Part shown: positions 39,435-49,315 of the stretch, piece by piece | How positions within the stretch are numbered: the first letter of the stretch is position 1 | How the letters are laid out: every line of letters starts with the position of its first letter | Assembly: GCA_017306015.1 (NCBI GenBank) | Contig: JAFKJK010000016.1 | Location: 56,503 to 120,502, forward strand | From: Propionibacteriaceae bacterium | Lineage (GTDB): Bacteria; Actinomycetota; Actinomycetes; Propionibacteriales; Propionibacteriaceae | Reading direction: 5' to 3' | DNA: 64,000 nt | Notes under the pieces: generated by a model | Databases searched by the model: none | The model's input: only the letters and a program-made list of their open reading frames with translations | Told to the model about the DNA's origin: nothing | Made by a program: the position numbers and the translations under genes

Positions 39435-40018
39435 TTCTCTCCTTTGGCGATGCCGTGGAGCACGAGGCTCGCCAGGGCTTCCGGGCTGGGTGGGGTGTCG
39501 GTCGAGGTGACAGCGAAACTGCTGGCGAAGGACAGTGCGGACAGCAGCCGGGCGACGGTCTCGGTCGGAACGGTCAGCTGGTCAGCGTAGTCCTCGAAGG
39601 CGGTGGCGGTCGCTGCTATCACCAGGGCGCGACCGTCGTGATGGCCCGCGTGGGGCGGTTTGGGCGGGTGGTGCGGCTGGACGCCGGCGCGGGCGAGGTG
39701 GGAGAAGATCGACCGGATGCGCCGCACGTCCCCGGTCAGGATCTCGAGGACGGATTCCGTCCGCTCCTCCAGCGTCTGGGGGCCGAGCGCAGCCAGCGCG
39801 GCCAGGGTCGCGGTCGGCCGGGTGGCGGCCTCGATGACGGCTTCGATCAGCTCGTCCTTGGTGTCGAAGACGCGGAAGATCGTGCCCTCGGCTACGCCGG
39901 ACGCGGCCGCGATCTCGCGGGTGCTGAGGTCGGGTCCTTGCTTCAGCAGCAGCGGCAGGGTGGACTCGACGATGGCCTGGCGGCGTTCGTCCGCGGTCAT
40001 CCGGGTGGCTCTGCTCAC
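39431..40018 (-). CDS. TetR-family regulator of the ABC exporter
   Basis: This TetR-family protein of about 195 residues has its HTH in LSTREIAAASGVAEGTIFRVFDTKDELIEAVI (about residues 30-62) and a C-terminal ligand domain. GTG 40018 is preferred because the longer frame (to 40048) would run into the palindromic operator; the ATG at 40000 is an alternative. It is the first gene of the tetR-ABC-ABC operon. Confidence 0.9.
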   Translation of the reverse strand: MSRATRMTADERRQAIVESTLPLLLKQGPDLSTREIAAASGVAEGTIFRVFDTKDELIEAVIEAATRPTATLAALAALGPQTLEERTESVLEILTGDVRRIRSIFSHLARAGVQPHHPPKPPHAGHHDGRALVIAATATAFEDYADQLTVPTETVARLLSALSFASSFAVTSTDTPPSPEALASLVLHGIAKGEK

Positions 40019-40033
40019 GTCGTCCCAGCATAA

Positions 40034-40051
40034 TGAGTGAGCACTCACTCA
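40034..40051. promoter_or_regulatory. TetR operator palindrome
   Basis: TGAGTGAG (40034-40041) and CTCACTCA (40044-40051) form a perfect inverted repeat with a 2-bp centre, about 16 bp upstream of the TetR start. GAGTGAG...CTCACTC palindromes are a common TetR-family target, so this is likely autoregulatory. Confidence 0.75.
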
Positions 40052-40184
40052 CCAAATCCCGGCGGTACGCAGGAGTGCGCAGGCAGCCGCGGAAGGCCGA
40101 GGAAAGACTGAGGAACAGCTAGGGGAACACTTAGTGTCACCCGAACGAGGGACGCGGGCCCCCTCTGCGCGGTAGCCTGCCGGG

Positions 40185-42149
40185 GTGCACCCCCGTCAAC
40201 TGGACCTGCTGAGCTCCCTGTCAGCCCCGGCCGTCGATCCGCGCGGCGAGTACGCCGTGGTCGCCGTGACCCGTCCCGACCTCGCCGCGGATGCCTATGT
40301 CGGACAGCTGTGGCGAGTACCGCTGACCGGCGGGACGCCCGTCCGGCTCACCCGTGGCTTCCGTGACACCAACCCGCGGATCTCCCCGGACGGCGGCCTG
40401 ATCGCCTTCCTGCGGGCCCAACCTGGCGGGCGTCCCCAGGTGGCCCTCGTCCCGGCCGACGGCGGTGAGCCGATGGTGATCACGGACGCGAAGCTGGGCG
40501 TCTCCGCCTTCGCGTTCAGCCCGGACTCGGCGCGGCTGGCATACATCGCCGCCGTCCCCGAGGACGGGCGGTACGGCACGCTGGACGGCGTCGGTGCCGG
40601 CCAGGAGGACCCGAGGCGCATCACCAGCTACAAGTACTGGCACAACGGCCGCGGGTACACGTCCGATCAGCGCCAGCACCTGTTCGTGGTGGACGTGCCC
40701 GACCCGCGGGGCGAGCCGCCGGTGGCGCCGGCGGGACGCGCCGCGAAGGGTGCGGACGACGCCGCGAAGGCGAACCTGCTGCCGACCTCGTCGCAGCTCT
40801 CCTCCGGTGACTTCGACCACGACTGCCCCGCCTGGGTCGGCGACCAGGTCGTCGTGATCGCGGCCCGTCACGAGGGCGCGGACGGCGACCTGCGCCAGGA
40901 CCTGTACCGGTTCGACCCGGCCGGCGGGGACCCCGTCCGGCTCACCGACTCCGCGTCCGGCCCCTCCGCGGCGATGGCGCCGGTCGTGGTCGGCGACCAG
41001 CTGTTCTTCGTCGCCGACGACCTCGGACCCGGCGGACGCGACTTCGCCGGCCGCAATCCGGGCGTCTGGCGGATGCCGGTCGCCGGAGGCACGGCCGTGC
41101 GACTGACCGACGCGGACGGCGTCCATGTCGAGGCCGACCTGGTCGCCGACGGGGACGGCGTGCTGGCCATCGACCTCGTCCGGGGGGATGGGGTGGCGAT
41201 CCGCCTGGATGCGAGCGGCGAGACCGATCGCTGGGTGCTGCCCGGCTCGGTGAAGGCCGTCGGTGCCGGCGGTGGCGCGCGAGTGGCGGTGCTGGCGTCC
41301 GCCTCCTCGATGGGGGAGCTGGTGCGGCTGCCGGACGGAGTCGTACTCACCGACTTCGCCGCCCGGCTGCGCGGGGAGGCCGAACCCGTCGCGGCCGAGG
41401 AGCTGGTGGCCACGGCGCCGGACGGCTACCCGGTACACGGCTGGGTGGTCCGCCCGGCCGGGGACGGGCCGCGTCCGGTGGTGCTGATGATCCACGGCGG
41501 GCCGTTCACCGCGTACTCGTCCACCTTCTTCGACGAGGCGCAGGTGCTGGCCGGGGCGGGCTACGCGGTGCTGATGTGCAACCCGCGGGGCTCGGCCGGC
41601 TACGGCCAGGCGCATGGCCGGGCGATCATCGGTGGCTTCGGCGATCGCGACTCGGTGGACGTCCTGGCGTTCCTCGACCACGCGCTGGCTACGGTGGACG
41701 GGCTCGACGCCGGCCGGGTCGGGGTGATGGGCGGCTCGTACGGCGGCTACCTGACCGCGTGGCTGATCGCGCACGAGCACCGCTTCGCCGGGGCGATCGT
41801 CGAGCGCGGCTATCTCGACCCGCAGTCGTTCATCGGCGCATCGGACATCGGCTGGTTCTTCCCGCAGGAGTACCACCTCGACCGGGAGCGGATGGACGCC
41901 CAGTCGCCCCTGCTGCTGGTCGGCCAGGTGCGGACGCCGACGCTGGTGCTGCACTCCGAGGACGACCTGCGCTGCCCACTGAGCCAGGCCGTCCGCTACT
42001 ACACCGAGCTGAAGCTGAACGGTGTCGACACCGAGTTGCTGGTGTTCCCGGGCGAGAACCACGAACTGTCGCGTTCGGGCACCCCGGTGCACCGGCAGCA
42101 GCGTTTCGACGCCGTTCTGGACTGGTGGTCGCGCCACTTGCCGGTGTAG
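40185..42149 (+). CDS. S9-family (prolyl oligopeptidase) serine peptidase
   Basis: The 654-residue enzyme has an N-terminal beta-propeller (residues about 20-390, repeats such as FSPDSARLAYIAAV) and a C-terminal alpha/beta-hydrolase domain. The nucleophile is Ser517 in GGSYGGY, the acid lies in EDDLRCPL and the His in GENHELSRSG. Such enzymes cleave oligopeptides or acyl-aminoacyl substrates. No signal peptide is seen, so it is probably cytosolic. GTG 40185 was chosen by homology. Confidence 0.9.
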   Translation: MHPRQLDLLSSLSAPAVDPRGEYAVVAVTRPDLAADAYVGQLWRVPLTGGTPVRLTRGFRDTNPRISPDGGLIAFLRAQPGGRPQVALVPADGGEPMVITDAKLGVSAFAFSPDSARLAYIAAVPEDGRYGTLDGVGAGQEDPRRITSYKYWHNGRGYTSDQRQHLFVVDVPDPRGEPPVAPAGRAAKGADDAAKANLLPTSSQLSSGDFDHDCPAWVGDQVVVIAARHEGADGDLRQDLYRFDPAGGDPVRLTDSASGPSAAMAPVVVGDQLFFVADDLGPGGRDFAGRNPGVWRMPVAGGTAVRLTDADGVHVEADLVADGDGVLAIDLVRGDGVAIRLDASGETDRWVLPGSVKAVGAGGGARVAVLASASSMGELVRLPDGVVLTDFAARLRGEAEPVAAEELVATAPDGYPVHGWVVRPAGDGPRPVVLMIHGGPFTAYSSTFFDEAQVLAGAGYAVLMCNPRGSAGYGQAHGRAIIGGFGDRDSVDVLAFLDHALATVDGLDAGRVGVMGGSYGGYLTAWLIAHEHRFAGAIVERGYLDPQSFIGASDIGWFFPQEYHLDRERMDAQSPLLLVGQVRTPTLVLHSEDDLRCPLSQAVRYYTELKLNGVDTELLVFPGENHELSRSGTPVHRQQRFDAVLDWWSRHLPV

Positions 42150-42310
42150 GGCGACGCATTCGCAGGCTCAGTGAGCCGTCCGGGCCGAAATCGGGTCCTC
42201 CGCTGCGACTGATGGCGCAAATGGGTCACTCAGGACCTCCGCCAGGGCAGTTGCATTCGCTCTTTCGGCGGCCGTTCACTCGCTCGAACACCGCGAAGGC
42301 CCCGTGACCA

Positions 42311-42333
42311 GGGAATGCATACGACTTCATACG
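42311..42333. promoter_or_regulatory. CATACGA-type 23-bp motif upstream of the nSTAND gene
   Basis: A 23-bp stretch containing CATACGACTTCATACG (42318-42333) matches 18 of 23 positions with 49237-49259, which lies upstream of the secreted Ig-repeat gene. Both copies are on the plus strand. It may be a shared regulatory site. The gap 42150-42435 holds nothing else I can support. Confidence 0.35.
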
Positions 42334-42435
42334 ATTGTTGGCCGATCCTCCTCACCCGGGAGGGATGCCCGCGGCGGGAATCCCACTATCGTTCTGCCAT
42401 CGGCCAGCACGGGCCGAAGGGGGGAGTTCCCGGCG

Positions 42436-45400
42436 ATGAGCGTCCCGGCCCGCGAGGCATTTGCTGCCCGGCTCAACGAGGTCAGGCTCGCCCGCCACCT
42501 TTCCATCAGCGCGGTGGCCAAGCTCGCCGGTGTGCCCAAGGCGACCGCGCAGGGCTGGCTCAACGGAACCCGTCTGCCTCAGCCCGCGCTGCGTCCGCGC
42601 TATCTCAAGCTCGTCGAGGAACTCGGACTCTCCGACGAACTGCCCGAAGGGCTGTGGCTGAACAACTGGGCCGAGATCAGGCCGCGCCTCCGGGAGGGAC
42701 GCTGCCCGTACCTGGGACTGCACCAGTTCGGTGTCGAGGACGTGGAGTACTACTGGGGCCGCTCGGCCGAGGCCGGTCGGCTGGCGGCCGCGGTGAGCGC
42801 AGTGCACGAGGAGTCCGGTCACGGCGTCGTCGCGCTCGTCGGCCCGTCCGGCTGTGGCAAGTCGTCCCTGCTGGCCGCTGGCATCGCCGGGGGTGAGAGC
42901 GTGTCCGGAGCGCTCGCCGGCTGGACCGTCCGCTTCGTCGGCAGGGAGGACCTCGGCTCGGACCTCCCGGACGCCGACCTGCTGGTCTTCGACCAGCTCG
43001 AGGAGACCCTGTTCCTTCCCGAGGACGAACGTCGGCGCGTGATCGCCGGGCTCGGACGGCTCGCCGCGGCGCACGTCGTGCTCGTGGGCCTGCGGTCTGA
43101 CGCGTTCGCGGCCGCTGAGGCCGAGCCGGTCCTCGCCGGGGCGCTCGCCCGGCCCGTGCTCGTGGCGCCCCTGACGCGCGCCGAGCTCCGGGAGGTCGTC
43201 GTCCAGCCTGCCGCCCTGACCGGCGTCGGCGTCGACGAGGATCTCGTCCACGTGCTCCTGAATGACCTGGCGCCCGGGGCAGAGGACAGCCGCGTCCCGC
43301 CGGACGTCCTGCCGCTGCTCTCGAACGCGCTGATGGTGACGTGGGCCATCGGCGAGGGCGAACGGATGACGCTCGCCGACTACCGGAAGATCGGTGGAGT
43401 CGCCGGCGCTGTGGAGACGCTCGCGGAGCAGGTCTACACCGACCTTGACGAGGAGTCACAGGGCGTGGCGCAGCAGCTCTTCCTGCGTCTCGTGGGACTC
43501 ACCCAGGACATGATCGTGCCGCGCTCGCTGCGTCTCGCAGAGCTGGACGCCGAAGCCAGGCGGGTGGTGGACGCGTTCGTGGCGGCCCGAATGCTCACGA
43601 TCGACAAAGACCAGGTACGGATCAGCCACGAGGCGCTGCTGCGGCACTGGTCGCGCCTCGCCGGCTGGGTCGAGGAGCACCGAGCGGAGCTGGACGCGCT
43701 GGCCAAGGTTCGCCGGGCCACCGAGCTGTGGCGCGACACCGACCGCGACCCGAACGTCCTGATCCCCGTGCAGCGGCTCCCGCTGTTCACCGAGTGGCTG
43801 GACGACCCGGACAAGCAGATCCTCCTCGGGGCGACCGAGCGGGAGTTCCTCGCCGCCAGCGAGGAGCACTTCGCGTCCGCTCTCGACGAGGAGCGGCGGA
43901 TGAGTGCCAGGCTCCGGCGCCAGCGTCGACTGGCGCTCGGACTCGCCGTCGTGACGACGGTGGCCGCGGTCGGGGCCGGCGTCTCGTTCGTTCGCGGCGA
44001 GGGCTTCCGGGCCGATGCGGTGAACGCGCGCAACGAGGCCGAGTCGCGACAGGTCGCTGTGTCGGCCAGGTCGCTGCGGGCCAGGTCGCCGAACCTGGTG
44101 GCTCAGCTGGCTCTGGTCTCGCACGGTCTCGCCGACACCCAGGACGCGCGTTCGATCGTCTTGGACGCGGCCGCGATGGACACGCCGTTGCGCTGGACCG
44201 GCGCGCGCAACGCCGTCCTCGCGGTGAGCCCGGACGGGAAGACCGTGGCGCGCGCGGACGCCTCGGGTGCGGTGACCCTGTGGCGCGGTTCGGAGTTGAC
44301 CACCTCGCCCGGGTCGGTGGTGCCGGTGGACGCGAAGGGCAGCGGCCTGTTGGCAGTCGGCCTGGCTGAGGTGGACGGACGCTCGGTGATGGCGGTCGGA
44401 GGTCCGAGCCTTCGCGCGCTGTGGGATGTGACCGACGAGCCGCGGCTCCTCGCCGAACTCGACGCGGCCAGTGCGACGACAGCCGTGGCTTTCGACCCGG
44501 ACGGCTCGCGCGTGGCGTTCGGGGACGCGGCGGGGGTGGTCACGGTGTACGGGCTCGGGGACGTGTCCCGGCCGTCGGCTCTGGCGACTGTCCGGATGAA
44601 GGAGCCGGAGACGTCACCGCAGCAGGTCAGTTCGATCGCTATCGACCGCGACGGACGGCTGTACGTGGCAGGCGTCACCGGCGAGGTGGACCGCTGGCTG
44701 CTCGGCGGCGAGGTCAAGCAGGTGGCTCCGCTCCCGATCACGGTTGTGGACGCGGCGGGCCACGAGACGCCGGCCCGCGTCCAGGCGCTCGCCGTGACCC
44801 GGGACGGCAGCCGGCTCGCGGCCGGGATCGCCGGGCTGAAGGTCTTCCGCTGGGCGGTGTCTCCGGACGGGACGACCACGGCGGAACCGAGCCTCACCTC
44901 GTTCACGAGCTGGATCAACGCGCTCAGCTTCTCTCCGGAGGGGACGCGACTCGGCGTCGCCAGTTCCGACCAGGACGTCTCGGTCTACGACGCGGCCAGC
45001 GGGGCCGAACTGCGCCGCATGGTGACGCCCGCCATCCAGACCGGCGTCGGCTTCGCGGCGGACGGGCGCCCGGTCAGCGTCGGCGAGGATGGCACGCTGC
45101 TGGTCTGGGCAGCCGAGAGCCCGCTGTGGAAGACGTCCGGGGCGGCGATCTACAACCTGGCCACCGACGGGACGCGCTGGCTGGCAGCGGGTGGCTCCAC
45201 CGACGGGATCACACTGTGGCGCCTCGGCGTCCCCGCCCGCCGGATGCCGATGCCGGTCGTGCCGGCACTGCCGTCCGGGGACGTCCAGCGCGGAGCCGTC
45301 GCTGTGGCACCCAACGGGAAGTTCCTTGTGGGTGCCACCTTGCACGGTCGCGTCCTGACGTGGCCACTGACTGACGCGGGTGCCGGCGTGGGAGCGGCGG

Positions 45401-46146
45401 TCGCGTCCGGCGTTGACAACATGATCGCCTACACGACTGTCTCGCCCGACTCCTCGCTGGTCGCGGCGATGGAGTACGAGGGCACGAAGGTGCTGCTGTT
45501 CCGCGCTGACGAGCAGGGACGGCTCACCCCGCTGGCGACGATTGAGGGCAGCGACCCCCAGTTGGTGGGCTTCAGCAACGACGGACGAATCCTCGCGATC
45601 GCCCAGACGGACAAGTCGGTGGCACTGTGGTCGGTCGCCGAGCCGGCAGCTCCGCAGAAGGTGGGCAGCATCAGCGGGCTCGCCGCCGTACCGGCAAGCT
45701 TCGACCTGGCTCCGCGGAGCAGCCGGATCGCGATCGGCGAGGCGTCCGGCGAGGTGAGCCTGTGGGATTTCACCGACCCGGCGCACCCGGTCGAGCAGCG
45801 GTCGTGGCGAGACCCGGCCTCAAGCATGTACTCGCTGGACTTCAGCCCGGACGAGCGCTGGCTGGTCGGCACCAGCGGCGACGACCTGATCTGGGGGTGG
45901 GAGCTGAGTTCGGACGCCACCGAGGCCAGCTTCGCTCTGAGCGCCGAGGTGGGGCGTCCCTGGGACGTCCGCTTCACCGACGCCGGGGCTCGGTTCGCCG
46001 TTGCAGGCAACACCGGTGCCGTGCGGGTGTACCCGAGCCAGGTGCCGGCGGCGGCCGCGCAGCTGTGCAGCCGGGTCGGCACCCCGCTGGCCGCGGAGGA
46101 GTGGAAGCGGTACCTCTCCGGCATCGAGCCGCGCACGGTCTGCTGA
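42436..46146 (+). CDS. HTH-nSTAND1-WD40 signalling protein
   Basis: This 1236-residue protein has a Cro/CI-like HTH at about residues 8-45 (EVRLARHLSISAVAKLAGVP), then an nSTAND1 NTPase module from about 95 (CPYLGLHQFGVEDVEYYWGR) with Walker A GPSGCGKSS at 136-144 and Walker-B-like DADLLVFDQLEETL. A single hydrophobic helix lies at about 499-520 (LALGLAVVTTVAAVGAGVSF), and WD40-type blades run from about 590 to the end (repeats such as LSFSPEGTRLGVASSDQDVSVY). STAND proteins act as ATP-driven switches that respond to a bound ligand or partner. ATG 42436 follows AAGGGGGGAG. Confidence 0.88.
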   Translation: MSVPAREAFAARLNEVRLARHLSISAVAKLAGVPKATAQGWLNGTRLPQPALRPRYLKLVEELGLSDELPEGLWLNNWAEIRPRLREGRCPYLGLHQFGVEDVEYYWGRSAEAGRLAAAVSAVHEESGHGVVALVGPSGCGKSSLLAAGIAGGESVSGALAGWTVRFVGREDLGSDLPDADLLVFDQLEETLFLPEDERRRVIAGLGRLAAAHVVLVGLRSDAFAAAEAEPVLAGALARPVLVAPLTRAELREVVVQPAALTGVGVDEDLVHVLLNDLAPGAEDSRVPPDVLPLLSNALMVTWAIGEGERMTLADYRKIGGVAGAVETLAEQVYTDLDEESQGVAQQLFLRLVGLTQDMIVPRSLRLAELDAEARRVVDAFVAARMLTIDKDQVRISHEALLRHWSRLAGWVEEHRAELDALAKVRRATELWRDTDRDPNVLIPVQRLPLFTEWLDDPDKQILLGATEREFLAASEEHFASALDEERRMSARLRRQRRLALGLAVVTTVAAVGAGVSFVRGEGFRADAVNARNEAESRQVAVSARSLRARSPNLVAQLALVSHGLADTQDARSIVLDAAAMDTPLRWTGARNAVLAVSPDGKTVARADASGAVTLWRGSELTTSPGSVVPVDAKGSGLLAVGLAEVDGRSVMAVGGPSLRALWDVTDEPRLLAELDAASATTAVAFDPDGSRVAFGDAAGVVTVYGLGDVSRPSALATVRMKEPETSPQQVSSIAIDRDGRLYVAGVTGEVDRWLLGGEVKQVAPLPITVVDAAGHETPARVQALAVTRDGSRLAAGIAGLKVFRWAVSPDGTTTAEPSLTSFTSWINALSFSPEGTRLGVASSDQDVSVYDAASGAELRRMVTPAIQTGVGFAADGRPVSVGEDGTLLVWAAESPLWKTSGAAIYNLATDGTRWLAAGGSTDGITLWRLGVPARRMPMPVVPALPSGDVQRGAVAVAPNGKFLVGATLHGRVLTWPLTDAGAGVGAAVASGVDNMIAYTTVSPDSSLVAAMEYEGTKVLLFRADEQGRLTPLATIEGSDPQLVGFSNDGRILAIAQTDKSVALWSVAEPAAPQKVGSISGLAAVPASFDLAPRSSRIAIGEASGEVSLWDFTDPAHPVEQRSWRDPASSMYSLDFSPDERWLVGTSGDDLIWGWELSSDATEASFALSAEVGRPWDVRFTDAGARFAVAGNTGAVRVYPSQVPAAAAQLCSRVGTPLAAEEWKRYLSGIEPRTVC

Positions 46147-46171
46147 GCCATCGCGTCCAGCATGGATGCCG

Positions 46172-49117
46172 CTACTTCACCTTCTTCGCCGACGATGCCT
46201 TCACCACCGGGTAGTAGCCGGGCTTGCTGACGGTGATCCGGACCGCGACCTTCTTGCCCTTGTCGACCTTGACGAGCTTGTACTTCGACCTGGTTGCACC
46301 CGAGATCGGCTGACCGTTCCGCAGCCATTGGTAGGCGATCCTGGCCGGCTTCGGGGAGAACTTGCCGAGCTTGCCGGTCAGCGTCTTGCCCACCTTCGCC
46401 GTGCCTGAGAGCTTGGCTGCTCCGGTCTTGGTGAACTTCGTCCCACCGACACTGTGCCCGGCCGAGAAGGCCTGCGTCGTGGCGTAGCCCGCTTTCGCTG
46501 CGGTGACTCGCACCGACACCAGCCGGCCCACGTCCTCGGCGGCAAGCGTGTAGGACACGCCTGTTGCGCCGTTGATCGGTTGCCCGTCCCGCAACCACTG
46601 CCAGGCGAGCGAATCGGGCACCGGCGACCAGCCGGCCGCGGACGCGGTCACGGTCTTGCCGTAGAACCAGGTACCTGACGTCGTCGGCGCGGCAGCAGTT
46701 GCGAAGCTGGCCGTCACGACCCGAACGGCGGGGGAGGTCCTCGACTCAGTTGCACCGCCGTAGCTGCCGGTCACTCGAACCGAGACGTCATGCGCGGAGT
46801 CAGCCGCGGTGGCCACATAGGACGCGCCGGTCGCCCCGCTGATCGGCTGGCCGTCCCGGAGCCACTGGTAGGTGAGCGTGGCGTTGGTGGGGCTCCATGA
46901 GCCGGGGCTGGCGGTGAGGATCGACCCGGTCGTTGCTGTGCCCGAGATCACGGGAATACCGGCAGTGAGTGGGGCGGCTTTCACCTCGACTGTGCCGAGG
47001 GCGCGGGCGGTGCCGTCCACGGCGACGACCGGGCCGGTGCCGTCGGTTGCCGAGCTGGTCAGCGTGTAGCTGTAGGTCCCGGGCGGGACGAGCGAGCCGG
47101 AGTTGTCCTTGCCGTCCCAGGTGATCGCCCGCAGCGAGCCGGTCGCTGTCGCGGGCACGGCGATGGTCCGAGCCACTGCTCCGGCAGAGTTCAGGATGTT
47201 CAGCTGCCCGGCGGCTACAGGTTTGGTGAGGTCCACATCGACAGTCCAGCTCTGGCTTCCCGGGGTGAACGAGTGTGCAGCCACCACACCCAGACTCCGC
47301 GGCGCCGAACGGGCAAGGCCGTCGAAGGTCTGGACGTGCAGCTTGCCGGCCGCGGACTCGATGAAGGCAACACGATCGCCGTCAACCGCAACCATGAAGT
47401 CGATGCCGCCGATGCCCGGTGGGCCAGCCAGTGGGATGGTTGCCCCGGTGGTGAAGTCCCAGACCGAAGCCCAGGGCGAGTAGGGGTGGGCGACTACTGC
47501 GTACCCGTCGCCGAGAGCCCGCAGGGCGTAACCGCTCAAGGTCTTCTCTGCCCCCGTCCGGTAGTTGCGGACGACTGCGGCCTGCGTGCCCGCCACGCGG
47601 TACGTCGTGAAGGCGACCCAGTCACCCCAGATACCGACGGCATCGTTCCCGTCATCGCCGGGATCGGTCAGTTTCCCTGAGATCGTCGATGACGCCCCGC
47701 TCAGATCCTGCACCCGATACGTCCCCGACCGGTCACCAGTTCCGGCCAGCACGAGCGACCCGAAGATGCCGGAGGCGTCCGGAACCGAGATCTGCGAGCC
47801 GTCCTCGACGTTCTCCACCACGGTCTGACGGTCGTCGGTCTCGGACATGCGGTACCCGAGAAGCAGGTTCGGCCCACTCAGCTGAAGTGGCGAGTACTCC
47901 GCATAGTGATGGCCGGAGTCGGAACCGACCTTCGAGCCTTCGTCGTAGACGTCGGCCGCTACGTTCGACCCGCCACCGGTCGGGACGACCCAACGTGCCG
48001 CAGACGTCACAATCCTGGCGTCAGGACCACCGGTTGCGAGCGTGGACTCAGCTCCGATGCTTGATCCCACCGGCCGCATCCAGGAGATGGTGTCACTCGG
48101 GGTGTAGCCACCCTGACGATGATCCCAGCCCAGCACGGCGGCTGGAGTGAGGGAGAGTGACTCCACGCTGAGGGGGAAGTCCACGGCCCAGTAGAGGGTG
48201 CTGACGGTGGTCCAGGTGCCGTCGGAGTTCTTCCGCTCCAGCGTCGGGACTGTCTCCCCGCCCACGCGGAACCTCCCGTCCGCGGGCGGGTCCGCTTCCG
48301 GCAATGCCCCGCCGGCTTCGACACAGCCACCGTTGTCCGGGTCGCTGATGTGGAAGTAGCACCGGTAGAACGGATCCGAGTCATCCCGGTAGTCGTGGCT
48401 GTAGTAGACATAGTCCCCGGACGCGCTGGGAGGAGCGTCGTAAGCCAGCCCTGTGATCACCTTGAGCGTCGTCGAACCGCTCGCCGTGACCTTGCTGATG
48501 GTCAGGGTCCAGGTGAGGGTGGGGAATTCGGTGAAGACATCGTACTTGTAGCTGAGCGCACCATCGTCGGTCAGCCGCAATCCGTGTTCGCCCGGTGCCA
48601 GGGCCGTGACCGTAGCCGGTGTTGTGGAAAGATCGACAATCTTGTCGTCGTCATGCCCGCCATCAACCAACAGTCGGGCGCCCAGTGCGTCCGTCCCTTT
48701 GGGATATTCGCCCCGCACCACGCTCGATCCGACTTGGGCATTCGTGACTAGTGAGTATGCCGTCCACTGTCCCCGCCCGGTCTCCGGGTCGTCCATGCAG
48801 GAAGTCGTTGCGACTCCTGCGGAGACTCTCGAGAATCCACAATCGGCCACGCCGCTCAGCTCCCCGGGAAGGCCGATGGTTGCCCAGGTTCGGCCACCGT
48901 CGCCGGACCACCGGTAGGTGCCCTCATGGGCCACCAGAACGTGGTCACCCCAGACTGCCTCTACCTCGGCGTAACCGGTCGTGTCGTTGGTGACGACGAT
49001 CGGAAGGTCGATGGTCATGTCCGTGTCGGCGGCGGAGGCGCGAGGCGAATTGACCCCGCCCAGCAGCACCGCCGCGACCAGACACACCAGACCCCGCTTC
49101 ACGCCATTGCGCTTCAT
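46172..49117 (-). CDS. Secreted protein with FlgD-like and three Ig-like repeats
   Basis: This 981-residue protein starts with a signal peptide (KRNGVKRGLVCLVAAVLLGG ... PRASAAD; cleavage near residue 29). A large propeller-like domain follows, then a FlgD_ig-type unit around 640-710 (NILNSAGAVARTIAVPA ... WDGKDNSG). Three 90-residue Ig-like repeats share a YQWLRDGQPISGATG motif at about 755, 845 and 935. A basic tail (SKYKLVKVDKGKKVAVRITV) closes it. It is likely exported and adhesive or wall-associated; no catalytic residues are evident. Confidence 0.8.
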   Translation of the reverse strand: MKRNGVKRGLVCLVAAVLLGGVNSPRASAADTDMTIDLPIVVTNDTTGYAEVEAVWGDHVLVAHEGTYRWSGDGGRTWATIGLPGELSGVADCGFSRVSAGVATTSCMDDPETGRGQWTAYSLVTNAQVGSSVVRGEYPKGTDALGARLLVDGGHDDDKIVDLSTTPATVTALAPGEHGLRLTDDGALSYKYDVFTEFPTLTWTLTISKVTASGSTTLKVITGLAYDAPPSASGDYVYYSHDYRDDSDPFYRCYFHISDPDNGGCVEAGGALPEADPPADGRFRVGGETVPTLERKNSDGTWTTVSTLYWAVDFPLSVESLSLTPAAVLGWDHRQGGYTPSDTISWMRPVGSSIGAESTLATGGPDARIVTSAARWVVPTGGGSNVAADVYDEGSKVGSDSGHHYAEYSPLQLSGPNLLLGYRMSETDDRQTVVENVEDGSQISVPDASGIFGSLVLAGTGDRSGTYRVQDLSGASSTISGKLTDPGDDGNDAVGIWGDWVAFTTYRVAGTQAAVVRNYRTGAEKTLSGYALRALGDGYAVVAHPYSPWASVWDFTTGATIPLAGPPGIGGIDFMVAVDGDRVAFIESAAGKLHVQTFDGLARSAPRSLGVVAAHSFTPGSQSWTVDVDLTKPVAAGQLNILNSAGAVARTIAVPATATGSLRAITWDGKDNSGSLVPPGTYSYTLTSSATDGTGPVVAVDGTARALGTVEVKAAPLTAGIPVISGTATTGSILTASPGSWSPTNATLTYQWLRDGQPISGATGASYVATAADSAHDVSVRVTGSYGGATESRTSPAVRVVTASFATAAAPTTSGTWFYGKTVTASAAGWSPVPDSLAWQWLRDGQPINGATGVSYTLAAEDVGRLVSVRVTAAKAGYATTQAFSAGHSVGGTKFTKTGAAKLSGTAKVGKTLTGKLGKFSPKPARIAYQWLRNGQPISGATRSKYKLVKVDKGKKVAVRITVSKPGYYPVVKASSAKKVK

Positions 49118-49236
49118 GAGCCAATCCCCAATCGACTACGCCGCCCTCAGCGCCCACGACGGCACCGGCATGGCTGGCCGGCCTTGGCGCCGCGCATCAG
49201 TCAAGCGACCGTTGGACTGCTCCGTCCGATCGCACG

Positions 49237-49259
49237 GGGCATTCGTACGAACTCATACG
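49237..49259. promoter_or_regulatory. CGTACGA-type 23-bp motif upstream of the secreted protein gene
   Basis: This is the partner of 42311-42333; it contains CGTACGAACTCATACG (49244-49259) and lies about 120-142 bp upstream of the start at 49117. Whether either copy is functional is unknown. Confidence 0.35.
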
Positions 49260-49315
49260 GCGGGGCGCCGGTGGCGCTGTTGTCGAATGGTCTGCCCGGC
49301 CCTGATAGGCCGGCT

